From: Nitrosomonadales bacterium
GTDB lineage: Bacteria; Pseudomonadota; Gammaproteobacteria; Burkholderiales; Gallionellaceae
DNA: 32,995 nucleotides
Assembly: GCA_016213335.1 (NCBI GenBank)
Contig: JACRAQ010000002.1
Span: 1 to 32,995, forward strand
Reading direction: 5' to 3'
Positions 1 to 8,932 of this stretch are shown here, piece by piece. The notes under the pieces were generated by a model. The model ran no database searches, was not told the DNA's origin, and saw nothing but the letters and a program-made list of their open reading frames with translations. A program made the translations under genes and the position numbers. Numbering within the stretch: the first letter of the stretch is position 1; each line of letters starts with the position of its first letter.

Positions 1-195
1 CCCCGAATCCATCAACCCCTCCGCGAGGGCGAGCTTGAGCGCCTCGCTGCTCAGGCGCACATCCGACCCTACCACCACGCGGCGCGGCTTGCTGTACTCG
101 CCGCAGGCACGGCCGATGCGCCAGGCGATGCCTTCATCCAGCTCTGCGCCGAGTTTGCCGCGGATGTCGTAAGCCTTGAAACAGATCAGCTTCAT
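1..195 (-). CDS. manB: Phosphomannomutase/phosphoglucomutase, N-terminal part (cut by window edge)
   Basis: Only the first 65 codons are in the window, read on the minus strand from the ATG at 195-193. The protein begins [16 protein letters not shown], and the FKAYDIRG block is the conserved N-terminus of AlgC/ManB-type alpha-D-phosphohexomutases. These enzymes convert mannose-6-phosphate to mannose-1-phosphate in the cytoplasm. The serine-phosphate catalytic loop would lie further on, outside the window. The start codon overlaps the manC stop by one base (TGATG), so the two genes are probably translationally coupled and supply GDP-mannose together. AlgC-type enzymes often act on both mannose and glucose phosphates, so the exact substrate range is open. 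Confidence 0.88.
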   Translation of the reverse strand, partial: MKLICFKAYDIRGKLGAELDEGIAWRIGRACGEYSKPRRVVVGSDVRLSSEALKLALAEGLMDSG

Positions 196-1610
196 CAACC
201 CCGCCCGTATACATCATCAAAACGGACGATGTCATCCTCGCCCAGATAACTGCCGGACTGCACTTCGATGAGGTAAAGCGGCTCGTCGCCGATATTCTCC
301 AGGCGGTGCTTCACGCCCAGCGGGATATAGGTGGACTGGTTCGGATACAGCACCAGCAAATCCTCTCCGCGCGTGACTCTCGCCTTGCCGGAAACCACCA
401 CCCAGTGCTCGGCGCGCTGGTGGTGCATTTGCAGGGAGAGCTTGGAGCCGGGCTTGACCATGATGCGCTTGGCCTGAAAGTTATCCCCGGCATCAATCCC
501 TTCGTAATAGCCCCATGGCCGGTAGACGCGGCGATGGAACAGATGTTCGGTGCGCTCTGCCTGCTTGAGATATTCCACCGCCTGCTTCACATCCTGAGCA
601 AAGCTCTTGTGCATCACCAGCACCGCGTCGGCGGTTTCCACGATTACCAGGTCTTTCACGCCGATGGCGGCCACCATGCGGCTCTCGGCGCGGATCAGGG
701 AATTGGCGGTTTCGGCGATGTAAACGTCGCCGCGCACTGCGTTGCCTTGCGCATCCTTGGCGCTGACATCGGACAGCGACGACCATGAGCCGATGTCGCT
801 CCAGCCCATCTCCACGGTCACCATGGCGGCGGATTGCGTGCGCTCCATCACGGCATAGTCAATCGAATCTGACGGACAGGCGGCAAAGGCCTTCTCATCC
901 AGGCGGCAAAAATCCAGATCGCGGGTGCTGTGCTGCCAGGCTGTTTGCGCCGCCTGGTATATTTCCGGGCGATAGCGCTGCAACTCGTGCAAATAAGCGG
1001 CGGCCTTGAATACGAACATGCCGCTGTTCCAGAAATAATTGCCCGAGGCCAGAAATTGCCTGGCCTTTTCCAGATCAGGTTTTTCCACGAAACGTGCCAC
1101 TGCGTAGGAACGCTCACCCGTTTGCAGCGACGCGCCGCGTTCGATATAGCCGAACCCCGTGGCCGGCTCGGTGGGGGTAATGCCGAAAGTTACCAGCTTG
1201 TCCTGTTGCGCCAGTTGCCGTGCGGCTTGGATCGCCGCATGGAAAGCCGGCACGTTCCGGATCAGGTGATCCGCAGGCAACACCAGCATCGTGGCCCCGG
1301 CATCGTCCGCCTGCGCCGCGAGCGCGGCCACGGCAACTGCGGGGGCGGTGTTGCGGCCGACCGGCTCGAGAATCAGCGACAGCGGCCGGATGCCGATATC
1401 GCGCAACTGCTCCGCAGCGAGAAAGCGGTGTTCGTTATTGCAGACCAGCAGCGGCGCAGCCATATCGGGCAGGCCTTTGAGGCGCAGGAGCGTTTCCTGG
1501 AACAGGGTGCGCTCGGACACCAGCGGCAGGAACTGCTTGGGCAGAGCCGCGCGCGACATCGGCCATAACCGGCTGCCGGAGCCGCCGGACAGGATAACGG
1601 GATAAAGCAT
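195..1610 (-). CDS. manC: Bifunctional mannose-1-phosphate guanylyltransferase / mannose-6-phosphate isomerase
   Basis: A 471-residue protein, the usual length for bifunctional ManC/AlgA. The N-terminal nucleotidyltransferase domain shows the pyrophosphorylase signature [14 protein letters not shown] (about residues 7-20), followed by LPKQF, and later FVEKPD. The C-terminal cupin-type phosphomannose isomerase domain (about 350-471) has the metal-binding [10 protein letters not shown] block. It makes mannose-1-phosphate into GDP-mannose, the precursor used by the divergent gmd and fcl genes. It is transcribed away from gmd, with a spacer of about 120 bases between the two starts, and it is followed directly by the phosphomannomutase gene in an overlapping arrangement. 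No in-frame defect is visible. The ribosome-binding site on the minus strand is weak. Confidence 0.95.
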   Translation of the reverse strand: MLYPVILSGGSGSRLWPMSRAALPKQFLPLVSERTLFQETLLRLKGLPDMAAPLLVCNNEHRFLAAEQLRDIGIRPLSLILEPVGRNTAPAVAVAALAAQADDAGATMLVLPADHLIRNVPAFHAAIQAARQLAQQDKLVTFGITPTEPATGFGYIERGASLQTGERSYAVARFVEKPDLEKARQFLASGNYFWNSGMFVFKAAAYLHELQRYRPEIYQAAQTAWQHSTRDLDFCRLDEKAFAACPSDSIDYAVMERTQSAAMVTVEMGWSDIGSWSSLSDVSAKDAQGNAVRGDVYIAETANSLIRAESRMVAAIGVKDLVIVETADAVLVMHKSFAQDVKQAVEYLKQAERTEHLFHRRVYRPWGYYEGIDAGDNFQAKRIMVKPGSKLSLQMHHQRAEHWVVVSGKARVTRGEDLLVLYPNQSTYIPLGVKHRLENIGDEPLYLIEVQSGSYLGEDDIVRFDDVYGRG

Positions 1611-1640
1611 GGCGTCTTTCAGGAGTGGTGCAACAATAAA

Positions 1641-1669
1641 TTATGGTGGCTTGTGGCTTGAATTATAAT
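1641..1669 (+). promoter_or_regulatory. Possible promoter for gmd in the divergent manC-gmd spacer
   Basis: A perfect TATAAT lies at 1664-1669, about 65 bases before the gmd start. The hexamer 17 bases upstream (1641-1646, TTATGG) is a poor -35, so an activator might be needed. The surrounding ATTATAAT is itself palindromic, so a minus-strand -10 for manC could overlap it, but no matching minus-strand -35 was found. This is a sequence-pattern call only. Confidence 0.35.
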
Positions 1670-1734
1670 CTGCAAACCGGCGCCAAAGGGGCGGAACCTT
1701 GTGGGCTGCGCCCAAACATCACGAGGGTGGATTT

Positions 1735-2820
1735 ATGAGCAAGGTTGCATTGATTACCGGCGTTACCGGCCAGGACGGCGCCTATCTGGCCGAATTCCTG
1801 CTGAAGAAAGGCTATGTGGTGCACGGCATCAAACGCCGCGCCTCCCTGTTCAACACCGACCGCATTGACCACCTGTACCAGGACCCGCACGTCAACAACC
1901 GCCATTTCATCCTGCACTACGGCGACATGACCGACTCCAGCAGCCTGGTGCGCATCATCCAGCAGGTGCAACCGGACGAAATCTACAACCTCGCCGCGCA
2001 AAGCCACGTCGCGGTATCGTTCGAAGAGCCGGAATACACCGCCAACTCCGATGCGCTGGGCGCGCTGCGGGTGCTCGAGGCCATCCGCATTCTCGGCCTG
2101 GAAAAGAAAACGCGCTTCTATCAGGCTTCCACTTCCGAACTATACGGCCTGGTGCAGGAAACGCCGCAGAAAGAAACCACGCCGTTCTATCCGCGTTCGC
2201 CCTACGCGGTCGCCAAGCTGTACGCCTACTGGATCACCGTCAATTACCGCGAGGCCTACGGCATGTACGCCTGCAACGGCATCCTGTTCAACCACGAATC
2301 GCCGATGCGCGGCGAGACTTTCGTCACGCGCAAGATCACCCGCGCACTGGCACGCATCAAGCTCGGCTTGCAGGATTGCCTGTATCTGGGCAACCTTTCA
2401 GCCAAACGCGACTGGGGCCACGCCAAGGATTACATCGAGATGCAATGGCTGATGCTGCAACAGAAAACACCAGAAGATTTCGTCATCGCTACCGGCGTGC
2501 AATACAGCGTGCGCGACTTCGTCAATGCGGCCGCTGAAGAACTGGGTATCAAGGTACGCTGGGAAGGCAAGGGCGCAGACGAGAAGGGCTATGATGCGGC
2601 GGGCAAATGCATTGTTGCCGTTGACCCACGCTATTTCCGCCCGACCGAGGTGGAAACGCTGCTGGGCGATGCCACCAAGGCAAGAGAAAAACTGGGCTGG
2701 ACGCCCAGGGTAACTTTCGGGGAGCTGGTTGCCGAAATGGTGCGCGAAGACCTGAAGAGCGCGGAGCGGGACGAGCTGGTCAAGAAACATGGCTACAAGG
2801 CCATGGATTACCATGAGTGA
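1735..2820 (+). CDS. gmd: GDP-mannose 4,6-dehydratase
   Basis: A 361-residue short-chain dehydrogenase/reductase that converts GDP-D-mannose to GDP-4-keto-6-deoxy-D-mannose. The Rossmann motif [12 protein letters not shown] is at residues 9-20. The catalytic set seen in E. coli GMD is present as T133, E135, Y157 and K161 (YAVAK). I start at the ATG at 1735, which gives [13 protein letters not shown]; it is preceded by GAGGG at 1723-1727 at good spacing. The reading frame is open 12 codons further upstream, but that stretch does not look like the family. With the fcl gene downstream the expected product is GDP-L-fucose. The 3' end overlaps the start of the ORF6N gene by eight bases. Confidence 0.97.
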   Translation: MSKVALITGVTGQDGAYLAEFLLKKGYVVHGIKRRASLFNTDRIDHLYQDPHVNNRHFILHYGDMTDSSSLVRIIQQVQPDEIYNLAAQSHVAVSFEEPEYTANSDALGALRVLEAIRILGLEKKTRFYQASTSELYGLVQETPQKETTPFYPRSPYAVAKLYAYWITVNYREAYGMYACNGILFNHESPMRGETFVTRKITRALARIKLGLQDCLYLGNLSAKRDWGHAKDYIEMQWLMLQQKTPEDFVIATGVQYSVRDFVNAAAEELGIKVRWEGKGADEKGYDAAGKCIVAVDPRYFRPTEVETLLGDATKAREKLGWTPRVTFGELVAEMVREDLKSAERDELVKKHGYKAMDYHE

Positions 2821-3361
2821 CATGGTAAAGATTGAAAATCTGAAAGGCATGATTATCGAAATCAGGGGGCAAGGTGTTCTGCTCGATAGCGATGTCGCTC
2901 AAATTTATGGAGTTGAAACCAAGCGAATCAACGAGGCAGCCAGGAACAACCCCGATAAGTTTCCTGATGGTTATCTCATTGAGCTCAATAAAAGCGAATG
3001 GGCAGCATTGAAGTCGAAACTTTCGACTTCAATCAAGGGTGGAAAGGTAAAGCTCCCAACGGCCTTTACAGAGAAAGGCCTGTACATGCTTGCCACCATA
3101 CTCAAAAGCCCGGCAGCTACCCAGGCAACTATTTCAATCATCGAAACGTTTTCAAGAATCCGCGAACTATCAAGAAGCGTCAAAGAGCTCTCGACAGTGC
3201 AGGACAAAATACAGCAGAACGCACTGATGCAGCGTAGCGGCGGGTTGATTGCAGAGATCCTGGATGATGATTTGCAAACCAGCGATGCGGAAACATCCAT
3301 TGAACTGAACTTTGCTGTTCTGAAATTCAAGCATATCGTGAAGAAGAGGCGCGCCAAATAA
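2813..3361 (+). CDS. ORF6N-domain DNA-binding protein (phage/KilA-N-associated type)
   Basis: A protein of about 182 residues. Its N-terminal half fits the ORF6N domain: [12 protein letters not shown], then [20 protein letters not shown], an [11 protein letters not shown]-like block, and [18 protein letters not shown]. The C-terminal third (about 105-160) looks like a coiled coil and is followed by a basic tail (KKRRAK). ORF6N is known mainly from phage and mobile-element regulators and is thought to bind DNA. The start is either the ATG at 2813 (MSDMVKIEN) or the one at 2822; 2813 overlaps the gmd stop and is preferred for coupling. The gene is inserted between gmd and fcl, which are normally adjacent. 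Its role is unknown; a local regulator or a domesticated mobile-element gene are both possible. Compared with its neighbours it looks less GC-rich. Confidence 0.85.
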   Translation: MSDMVKIENLKGMIIEIRGQGVLLDSDVAQIYGVETKRINEAARNNPDKFPDGYLIELNKSEWAALKSKLSTSIKGGKVKLPTAFTEKGLYMLATILKSPAATQATISIIETFSRIRELSRSVKELSTVQDKIQQNALMQRSGGLIAEILDDDLQTSDAETSIELNFAVLKFKHIVKKRRAK

Positions 3362-3398
3362 TGCACATGCGCCATAACCATCTTGTTCGGCACCTGAA

Positions 3399-4358
3399 GT
3401 GAACAAAGACTCAAAAATCTATATCGCCGGTCATCGCGGCCTGGTCGGTTCCGCCTTGATGCGTCAGCTGGAGGCACGCGGCTTTCGCAATCTTGTTTCC
3501 CGAACCCACGCCGAATTGGACCTGACAGACCAGGCAGCAGTGCGTGCCTTTTTTGCCGCAGAAAAACCGGAAGCCGTTTTTCTGGCCGCTGCCAAGGTCG
3601 GCGGCATCCACGCCAACAACACCTATCCGGCGGAGTTCATCCAGCAGAACCTCGCCATCCAGACCAACGTCATCCACGAATCCTGGCGCAACGGCGTCAA
3701 ACGCCTGCTGTTTCTCGGCTCTTCCTGCATCTATCCGCGCGATTGCCCGCAGCCCATGAAGGAGGAATACCTGCTGACCGGCCCGCTTGAAGCGACCAAC
3801 CGTCCTTATGCTCTGGCCAAGATTGCCGGGATAGAAATGTGCCACGCCTACAACCGCCAGTACGGCACTCAATATCTGGCAGCCATGCCCACCAACCTGT
3901 ACGGGCCGAACGACAACTACGACCTGCAGAATTCCCACGTGCTGCCCGCGCTGATCCGCAAGATGCACGATGCGAAGGAGCGCGGCGACAAGGAAGTGGT
4001 GGTCTGGGGAAGCGGCACGCCGCGCCGCGAGTTTCTTTACAGCGACGACATGGCGGATGCCTGCGTCTTCCTCATGGAATCGAGCAGTGAAAAACTTGCT
4101 GCTCTGTTTACGCCGGATGCTCCGCCGCTGATCAACATCGGTTGCGGGAAAGATGTGACGATCCGCCAGCTTGCGGAAAGCACAGCCAGAATCATCGGTT
4201 TTGCCGGAAACATGGTTTTCGACCGCACCAAACCGGATGGAACACCGCGCAAACTGCTGGCCGTGGATCGCCTGTCAGCAATGGGCTGGAACGCCAGAAC
4301 CTCGCTGGAAAACGGAATCGCCCTGGCATACCGCGACTTCTTAAAGACTCCCCGCTAA
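3399..4358 (+). CDS. fcl: GDP-L-fucose synthase (GDP-4-keto-6-deoxymannose epimerase/reductase)
   Basis: A 319-residue SDR enzyme that epimerises and reduces the GMD product to GDP-L-fucose. The cofactor loop IAGHRGLVGSA is at about residues 9-19. The catalytic residues known from E. coli Fcl/WcaG are matched by S109 and C110-IYP, Y137 and K141 (YALAK) and H180. The start is a GTG at 3399, because an in-frame stop lies just upstream and no ATG is available near the Rossmann motif. The ribosome-binding site is weak. The 37-base gap after the ORF6N gene suggests that gmd, ORF6N and fcl share a transcript. No dedicated fucosyltransferase can be named in the window. Confidence 0.96.
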   Translation: MNKDSKIYIAGHRGLVGSALMRQLEARGFRNLVSRTHAELDLTDQAAVRAFFAAEKPEAVFLAAAKVGGIHANNTYPAEFIQQNLAIQTNVIHESWRNGVKRLLFLGSSCIYPRDCPQPMKEEYLLTGPLEATNRPYALAKIAGIEMCHAYNRQYGTQYLAAMPTNLYGPNDNYDLQNSHVLPALIRKMHDAKERGDKEVVVWGSGTPRREFLYSDDMADACVFLMESSSEKLAALFTPDAPPLINIGCGKDVTIRQLAESTARIIGFAGNMVFDRTKPDGTPRKLLAVDRLSAMGWNARTSLENGIALAYRDFLKTPR

Positions 4359-4371
4359 ACCCAAATTCCCC

Positions 4372-4400
4372 TTGCAATTCCTTCTAAGGCCTGCTTAAAT
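4372..4400 (+). promoter_or_regulatory. Weak candidate promoter upstream of the MarR-like regulator
   Basis: TTGCAA (4372-4377) and TTAAAT (4395-4400) are 17 bases apart and each match four of six bases of the sigma-70 consensus. They sit in the gap after fcl, about 40 bases before the regulator start. A promoter here would separate the regulator and the kdn genes from the fucose genes. Pattern only. Confidence 0.3.
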
Positions 4401-4439
4401 TGTGTGCGTTCAACAGCTGAACATCACTCATGCGGCGCC

Positions 4440-4793
4440 ATGCTAACCGACGAATACCGCTACAAGATATTGAAAGAACTGGAAACCAACCCTGAAATCA
4501 GCCAGCGCGATCTGGCCAGGGGATTGGGCATCAGCCTGGGGAAAGCCAACTTCTGCATCAAGGCGCTAATCGAGAAAGGCTTGATAAAGGCCAATAACTT
4601 TCGCAACAGCCAGAACAAGAAAGCCTACTTTTATTACCTTACTCCAAAAGGAATGGAAGAAAAGGCCAGCATCACTCTGCATTTTCTTAAATACAAAATG
4701 GCAGAATATGAAGAACTAAAAAAAGAAATTGAGCAACTGCGCAATGAGGTTGAAAAACACCCTGTACAAGATAACGTGCTGAGCAAAAGATAA
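4440..4793 (+). CDS. MarR-family EPS-associated transcriptional regulator
   Basis: A 117-residue protein with an N-terminal winged helix. [25 protein letters not shown], then [26 protein letters not shown], then [12 protein letters not shown], match the EPS-associated MarR-like family (TIGR04176 type) that is found inside exopolysaccharide and O-antigen loci. The recognition helix is about residues 25-45. The C-terminal helix (about 80-117) is rich in Glu and Lys, probably a dimerising coiled coil. I start at the ATG at 4440 (MLTDEYRY), because the GTG 12 codons upstream adds residues not typical of the family. It lies between the GDP-fucose genes and the kdnB operon and probably controls this locus; the ligand and operator are unknown. 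Confidence 0.88.
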   Translation: MLTDEYRYKILKELETNPEISQRDLARGLGISLGKANFCIKALIEKGLIKANNFRNSQNKKAYFYYLTPKGMEEKASITLHFLKYKMAEYEELKKEIEQLRNEVEKHPVQDNVLSKR

Positions 4794-4829
4794 TCCGGAA
4801 AATCAAAATCGTTCATCGCAAAGGATTGC

Positions 4830-5954
4830 ATGGCCAATAACTCACTCAATACCGGTATCAAGCTGGTAAAAAATGTCGGGAGCTTTAATATTGGTGCCGG
4901 CTCGCTCGACGAACTTCCGGCTCACGTGGATGCGCGCCGCGCCAGCGCAATCAAACAAGGAGGAGAAGGCAAGGTCGTCTTTCTTATTGACGAGTTTTTC
5001 GCCGGCCAGCCGGCAACGCTCTCCAGACTGGGCGCGAAGGAGCAGGATCGTATCGAATTTGTCTCAACCCGGGATGAACCGAAAACGGAAGCTATTGATC
5101 TGCGAGTTGCAGGCCTGGTCAAGGCCGGTTTTTCCAAGCCAGCCACAATCGTAGGACTAGGGGGCGGCATCACCCTCGACACCGCCAAGGCCGTATCCAA
5201 CCTGCTCACCAATGGTGGTTTGGCAGAACAGTATCAAGGCTGGGATCTGGTCAAGGTTCCCGGCATCCACAAAATCGGCGTTCCCACCATTTCCGGCACA
5301 GGTGCGGAAGCGACTCGCACCTGTGTCATGACCAATACGCGGAACGGCCTCAAGCTGGGGATGAACAGCGATCACACCGTCTTTAATCATCTTGTTCTCG
5401 ACCCCGAGCTTACCGCCACCGTGCCGCGCAGCCAGTATTTCTATACCGGAATGGATGCATATATCCACTGCGTCGAATCAATGGCGGGCAGCTATCGCAA
5501 TGCGATAGGAGATGCCTATTCGCGCGAGACAATCAGCCTCTGCCGTCAAGCCTTCCTCGCTGAAGACATGATGAGCCCGGAATCGAGGGAGCGGCTGATG
5601 GTAGCTTCCTACCTGGGTGGTTGCGCCATTGCCACCAGTTACGTCGGCCTGATACACCCTTTCTCAGCCGGCCTCAGCGTGGTGCTCGGATTGCACCATT
5701 GCGTGGCCAACTGCATCGTCATGCGCGCCATGGATGAGTTTTACCCAAAGGCCTGTGAAGAATTCTGGACCATGGTTGAGCGCCAGCGGGTAACAATCCC
5801 GGAGAACATCTGCAGCGGGCTAACTGATGAACAATACAGCGCCCTCTATGATGCCACCGTCATTCACCAGAAGCCTCTCACGAACGCTTTGGGCAGCAAC
5901 TATCTTGAGGTGCTTACCTTTGACAAGGTAACGTCCCTGTTCCTGAAAATGTGA
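4830..5954 (+). CDS. kdnB: KdnB-like 3-deoxy-octulosonate 8-oxidase (iron-containing alcohol dehydrogenase family)
   Basis: A 374-residue group III, metal-dependent alcohol dehydrogenase. It closely resembles Shewanella KdnB, which oxidises the C8 hydroxyl of Kdo to an aldehyde as the first step to 8-amino-Kdo. Visible features are the dinucleotide loop GLGGGITLDTAK (109-120), SGTGAEATRTCVM (155-167), and metal ligands inferred as D209, H213, H276 and H290. The stretches QGWDLVKVPG and HPFSAGLSVVLGLHHC are characteristic of this subfamily. kdnA follows 45 bases downstream, as expected for a pair working in sequence. The actual substrate is uncertain here because the nearest sugar-acid synthase gene is NeuB-like rather than KdsA-like: it could be Kdo or a nine-carbon ulosonate. 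Confidence 0.88.
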   Translation: MANNSLNTGIKLVKNVGSFNIGAGSLDELPAHVDARRASAIKQGGEGKVVFLIDEFFAGQPATLSRLGAKEQDRIEFVSTRDEPKTEAIDLRVAGLVKAGFSKPATIVGLGGGITLDTAKAVSNLLTNGGLAEQYQGWDLVKVPGIHKIGVPTISGTGAEATRTCVMTNTRNGLKLGMNSDHTVFNHLVLDPELTATVPRSQYFYTGMDAYIHCVESMAGSYRNAIGDAYSRETISLCRQAFLAEDMMSPESRERLMVASYLGGCAIATSYVGLIHPFSAGLSVVLGLHHCVANCIVMRAMDEFYPKACEEFWTMVERQRVTIPENICSGLTDEQYSALYDATVIHQKPLTNALGSNYLEVLTFDKVTSLFLKM

Positions 5955-5999
5955 TGGCGGCAGTATTAATAACAGATAACCAGAATAAGCGAGATAACC

Positions 6000-7181
6000 A
6001 TGCCCGGTTTTGAAGTCATTGGCGCAGAAGAACAGGCCGAAGTCAACGACGTATTTGCCCGCGGGGGCGTCTTGTTCCGCCATGGCTTCGATGCCTTGCG
6101 GAATAACTGCTACAAGGTTCGCGAATTCGAGGCCGCATTTGCGGCTGCCATGGGCGCTCCCCATGCGCTGGCTGTCACTTCCGGCACGGCAGCGTTGCGG
6201 GTGGCCCTGGCAGCCACGGGAATTGGCCCGGGAGATGAAGTCATCACCCAGAGCTTCACTTTTGTCGCCACGGTCGAAGCTATTATCGAGGCTGGAGCAA
6301 CCCCGGTGTGCGCCGAGATTGATGCCACCTTCAACCTCGATCCCGAGGACCTGGAGCGGTGCATCACCAAACGCACCCGCGCCGTCATTGCGGTTCACAT
6401 GCTCGGCACACCGGCACGGCTGCCTGAAATTCAGGCCATTTGCCGCAGGCACAACCTGATTCTGATCGAGGATGCAGCATGGGGCTGCGGCGGCAGCCTC
6501 GCCAACAGACCTCTCGGCACCTGGGGCGAAATGGGAACCTTCAGTTTTGACTTTGCCAAGACCATGACCACGGGCGAAGGCGGCATGATCCTGTTCAAGG
6601 ATAAAGCGCATTACCAGCGAGCGGCGGCCTGGCACGATCACGGCCACGAAAACAATCCCGCAGTGCCGCGCTGGGAAGACACGCGCTCCGGCAGCGGCTT
6701 CAATTACCGGATGATGGAATTGCAGGGCGCGGTGGGGCTGGCGCAGCTCAGGAAGCTGCTTGGCGTAGTCGAGGCGCAACGCGCCAACCGCGAACGCTTA
6801 TGGGCTGCCATTCACGATTTGCCGGGCATCACACCCAGAGCGGTACCTGACAGCGCGAAAGAAACTGCCGATGCGCTGGTCTTCAGCGTGCAAGATCGAG
6901 AAACCGCCCTGCGTTGCAGGGCCTCGCTGCTGGCTCGCGGAGTGTCCACCAAAATATTGCCCGAAGCCACCACATGGCATTTCGCCGGAACATGGACACA
7001 CATGCCCGAACTGGTCAAAGCCCACGGCGGCAGCTTGAGCGATGCCTTCCCGCAGTCAAGACAATTGCTGGAAAGAGCAGTTTCCCTGCCTGTGATGGTC
7101 AACATGCCAGAAACGCTTCCCCTGACCATCCGCGCCGCACTGCTTGAGGCGTTGACAGAGCCTGCACGGAAAACACCGTAA
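6000..7181 (+). CDS. kdnA: KdnA-like 8-amino-3,8-dideoxy-octulosonate transaminase (DegT/DnrJ/EryC1 family)
   Basis: A 393-residue PLP enzyme that begins [15 protein letters not shown], very like Shewanella KdnA. It should aminate the aldehyde made by KdnB, using glutamate, to give an 8-amino-8-deoxy ulosonate. [10 protein letters not shown] (61-70), [10 protein letters not shown], the [10 protein letters not shown] cofactor block (157-166) and the PLP lysine K187 in [15 protein letters not shown] are all in place. The DHGHE stretch after K187 is also typical of KdnA. It starts at the ATG at 6000, which has only a modest ribosome-binding site. The next gene begins 12 bases after its stop, so the genes are almost certainly co-transcribed. 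Confidence 0.88.
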   Translation: MPGFEVIGAEEQAEVNDVFARGGVLFRHGFDALRNNCYKVREFEAAFAAAMGAPHALAVTSGTAALRVALAATGIGPGDEVITQSFTFVATVEAIIEAGATPVCAEIDATFNLDPEDLERCITKRTRAVIAVHMLGTPARLPEIQAICRRHNLILIEDAAWGCGGSLANRPLGTWGEMGTFSFDFAKTMTTGEGGMILFKDKAHYQRAAAWHDHGHENNPAVPRWEDTRSGSGFNYRMMELQGAVGLAQLRKLLGVVEAQRANRERLWAAIHDLPGITPRAVPDSAKETADALVFSVQDRETALRCRASLLARGVSTKILPEATTWHFAGTWTHMPELVKAHGGSLSDAFPQSRQLLERAVSLPVMVNMPETLPLTIRAALLEALTEPARKTP

Positions 7182-7192
7182 AGGAAGAATGC

Positions 7193-7858
7193 ATGACCAG
7201 GGTTCCCACCATTTCAGTTCTGGTTCCGGTTCACAACCAGGAAAAATACATCGGGCGCTGCCTGCGGTCGCTGCTGTCGCAAAATTATCCCCGCGATTCC
7301 TTCGAGATTATTGTGGTTGACGATGGCAGCCATGATCGCACCGCATATGCACTGGAGCTGTTCCGGGATGAGATCAAGCTGGTGCGCAACGACACCAACC
7401 TGGGCCTGCCCGCTTCCCTGAATCGCGGAATACATGCTGCCAGCGCACCCTTTATCGTCCGCGTTGACTCGGACGATTATGTCAACGCCAATTTTCTGAG
7501 CATATTGCACCTGTTTCTCACCAGCAACCTCTACATGGATGCCGTGGCCTGCGATTACCTGCTCGTCAACGACCGCGAAGAAGTGGTAGCACGCAAGAGT
7601 TGCATAGAAGAGCCGATCGCCTGCGGAATCATGTTCCGTACAGAGCAGCTCATTGATATCGGCCTCTATGATGAAAGTTTCCTGCTGCATGAAGACCGCG
7701 ACCTCCGTTACCGTTTCTTGCAGAAATACGATATTCACCGGCTGGAGCTGCCGCTCTATCGCTACCGCCGCCACGAGAACAACATTACCAACAACACCGA
7801 AGCCATGGAGCATCACATGGCCAATCTGATCCAGAAACACGGGGAAGGAGCACGCTGA
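7193..7858 (+). CDS. Family 2 glycosyltransferase (GT-A fold)
   Basis: A compact 221-residue protein. [19 protein letters not shown] at the N-terminus, [10 protein letters not shown] (41-50) and the metal-binding RVDSDDYV (D92, D94) define a GT2 enzyme. The ED of [12 protein letters not shown] later in the protein is a likely catalytic-base region. It has no membrane segment, so it would act at the cytoplasmic face on a lipid-linked acceptor. The start ATG at 7193 follows a strong AAGGAAG. It sits between the kdn pair and the NeuB-like gene, so it may add or extend from the ulosonic acid unit. Donor and acceptor cannot be read from the sequence. Confidence 0.9.
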   Translation: MTRVPTISVLVPVHNQEKYIGRCLRSLLSQNYPRDSFEIIVVDDGSHDRTAYALELFRDEIKLVRNDTNLGLPASLNRGIHAASAPFIVRVDSDDYVNANFLSILHLFLTSNLYMDAVACDYLLVNDREEVVARKSCIEEPIACGIMFRTEQLIDIGLYDESFLLHEDRDLRYRFLQKYDIHRLELPLYRYRRHENNITNNTEAMEHHMANLIQKHGEGAR

Positions 7859-7861
7859 AAA

Positions 7862-8932
7862 ATGATGACACTGCAATTGGGCAAACGCCTGCTGACCGCA
7901 CATAGCCGCCCCTATATCATCGCCGAAATCGGCGTCAACCACGAAGGCTCGATGGATCAGGCCAGGCGGCTTATTGACCTCGCCAAACAAGGTGGCGCCG
8001 ATGCGGCAAAATTCCAGAGCTACAAGGCCGACACCCTGGCTTCCAGGCATTCACCCGCCTACTGGGACACCAGCAAGGAACCCACGAAAAGCCAGCACCT
8101 CCTGTTCCAGAAATACGACAACTTCGGCCCGGACGACTATATTGCCCTGGCTGAACATTGCCGCAAGACAGGCATTGAATTCCTTTCGACCCCGTTTGAT
8201 GATGCGGCCATCGAATTTCTCGATCCACTGGTGCCTTTTTTCAAAATTGCCTCCGCCGATCTCACCAATATTCCGTTCCTGCGCAAAATAGACGCCAAGG
8301 GCAAACCCGTCGTGCTCTACACCGGTGCATCCACTCTGGGCGAAACAGATATTGCCGTCCACACGCTTGGCCAGTCTGGTTGCCGGGACATCGTGCTGTT
8401 GCACTGCATCCTCAACTACCCCACCGATAACATCAATGCCCATCTGCGCATGATCAACGGGCTGCAGCGCGCCTACCCTGACCGTCTGGTGGGATATTCG
8501 GATCACACCTTGCCCGATAATGCCATGACGGCGCTGATGACGGCGCACCTGCTGGGGGCGGTGGTAATCGAGAAACATTTCACCCACGACAAGACCCTGC
8601 CGGGCAACGATCATTACCACGCCATGGACGTGCATGACCTGGCCCGTTTCGTTTCGCTGGTTGGCCATGCCCACACACTGATGGGGCCTTCTGACTTTAA
8701 AGCCCCCATTGCAACCGAAGCCATCTCGCGCCGCAATGCGCGCCGGAGCATCGTCCTGGCACGCGATGTTCCCGCAGGGCACAGACTGGAGGCTGCCGAC
8801 CTTACTTACAAACGGCCGGGCACCGGCGTCAGCCCGCTGCATTGGGATGAAGTGCTTGGGCGGGCTGTCGCATGCGCGCTGCGCGCGGACGATGTCCTGC
8901 AATGGGAACACCTCACCGCTGAAACGAAGTGA
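7862..8932 (+). CDS. neuB: NeuB/SpsE-type nonulosonic acid synthase with C-terminal SAF domain
   Basis: A 356-residue PEP-dependent aldol synthase. YIIAEIGVNHEGSM (18-31), AAKFQSY (48-54), FLSTPFDD (107-114), KIASADLTN (128-136), GYSDHT (211-216) and EKHFTHDKTLPG (237-248) are family motifs. A SAF/antifreeze-like domain follows from about residue 290. Such enzymes condense PEP with an N-acylhexosamine or similar sugar to make sialic, legionaminic, pseudaminic or spore-coat-type nonulosonic acids. It resembles the SpsE/NeuB branch, and no PEP-dependent KdsA is seen nearby. The ribosome-binding site GGAAGGAG lies in the end of the glycosyltransferase gene. The stop overlaps the next start as GTGA. 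The exact product is unknown; its pairing with KdnB/KdnA is unusual. Confidence 0.9.
   Translation: MMTLQLGKRLLTAHSRPYIIAEIGVNHEGSMDQARRLIDLAKQGGADAAKFQSYKADTLASRHSPAYWDTSKEPTKSQHLLFQKYDNFGPDDYIALAEHCRKTGIEFLSTPFDDAAIEFLDPLVPFFKIASADLTNIPFLRKIDAKGKPVVLYTGASTLGETDIAVHTLGQSGCRDIVLLHCILNYPTDNINAHLRMINGLQRAYPDRLVGYSDHTLPDNAMTALMTAHLLGAVVIEKHFTHDKTLPGNDHYHAMDVHDLARFVSLVGHAHTLMGPSDFKAPIATEAISRRNARRSIVLARDVPAGHRLEAADLTYKRPGTGVSPLHWDEVLGRAVACALRADDVLQWEHLTAETK

Noticed and set aside
5820-6779. Minus-strand frame of 319 codons
   Set aside because: Opposite the end of kdnB and the start of kdnA, both firmly identified; no family resemblance.
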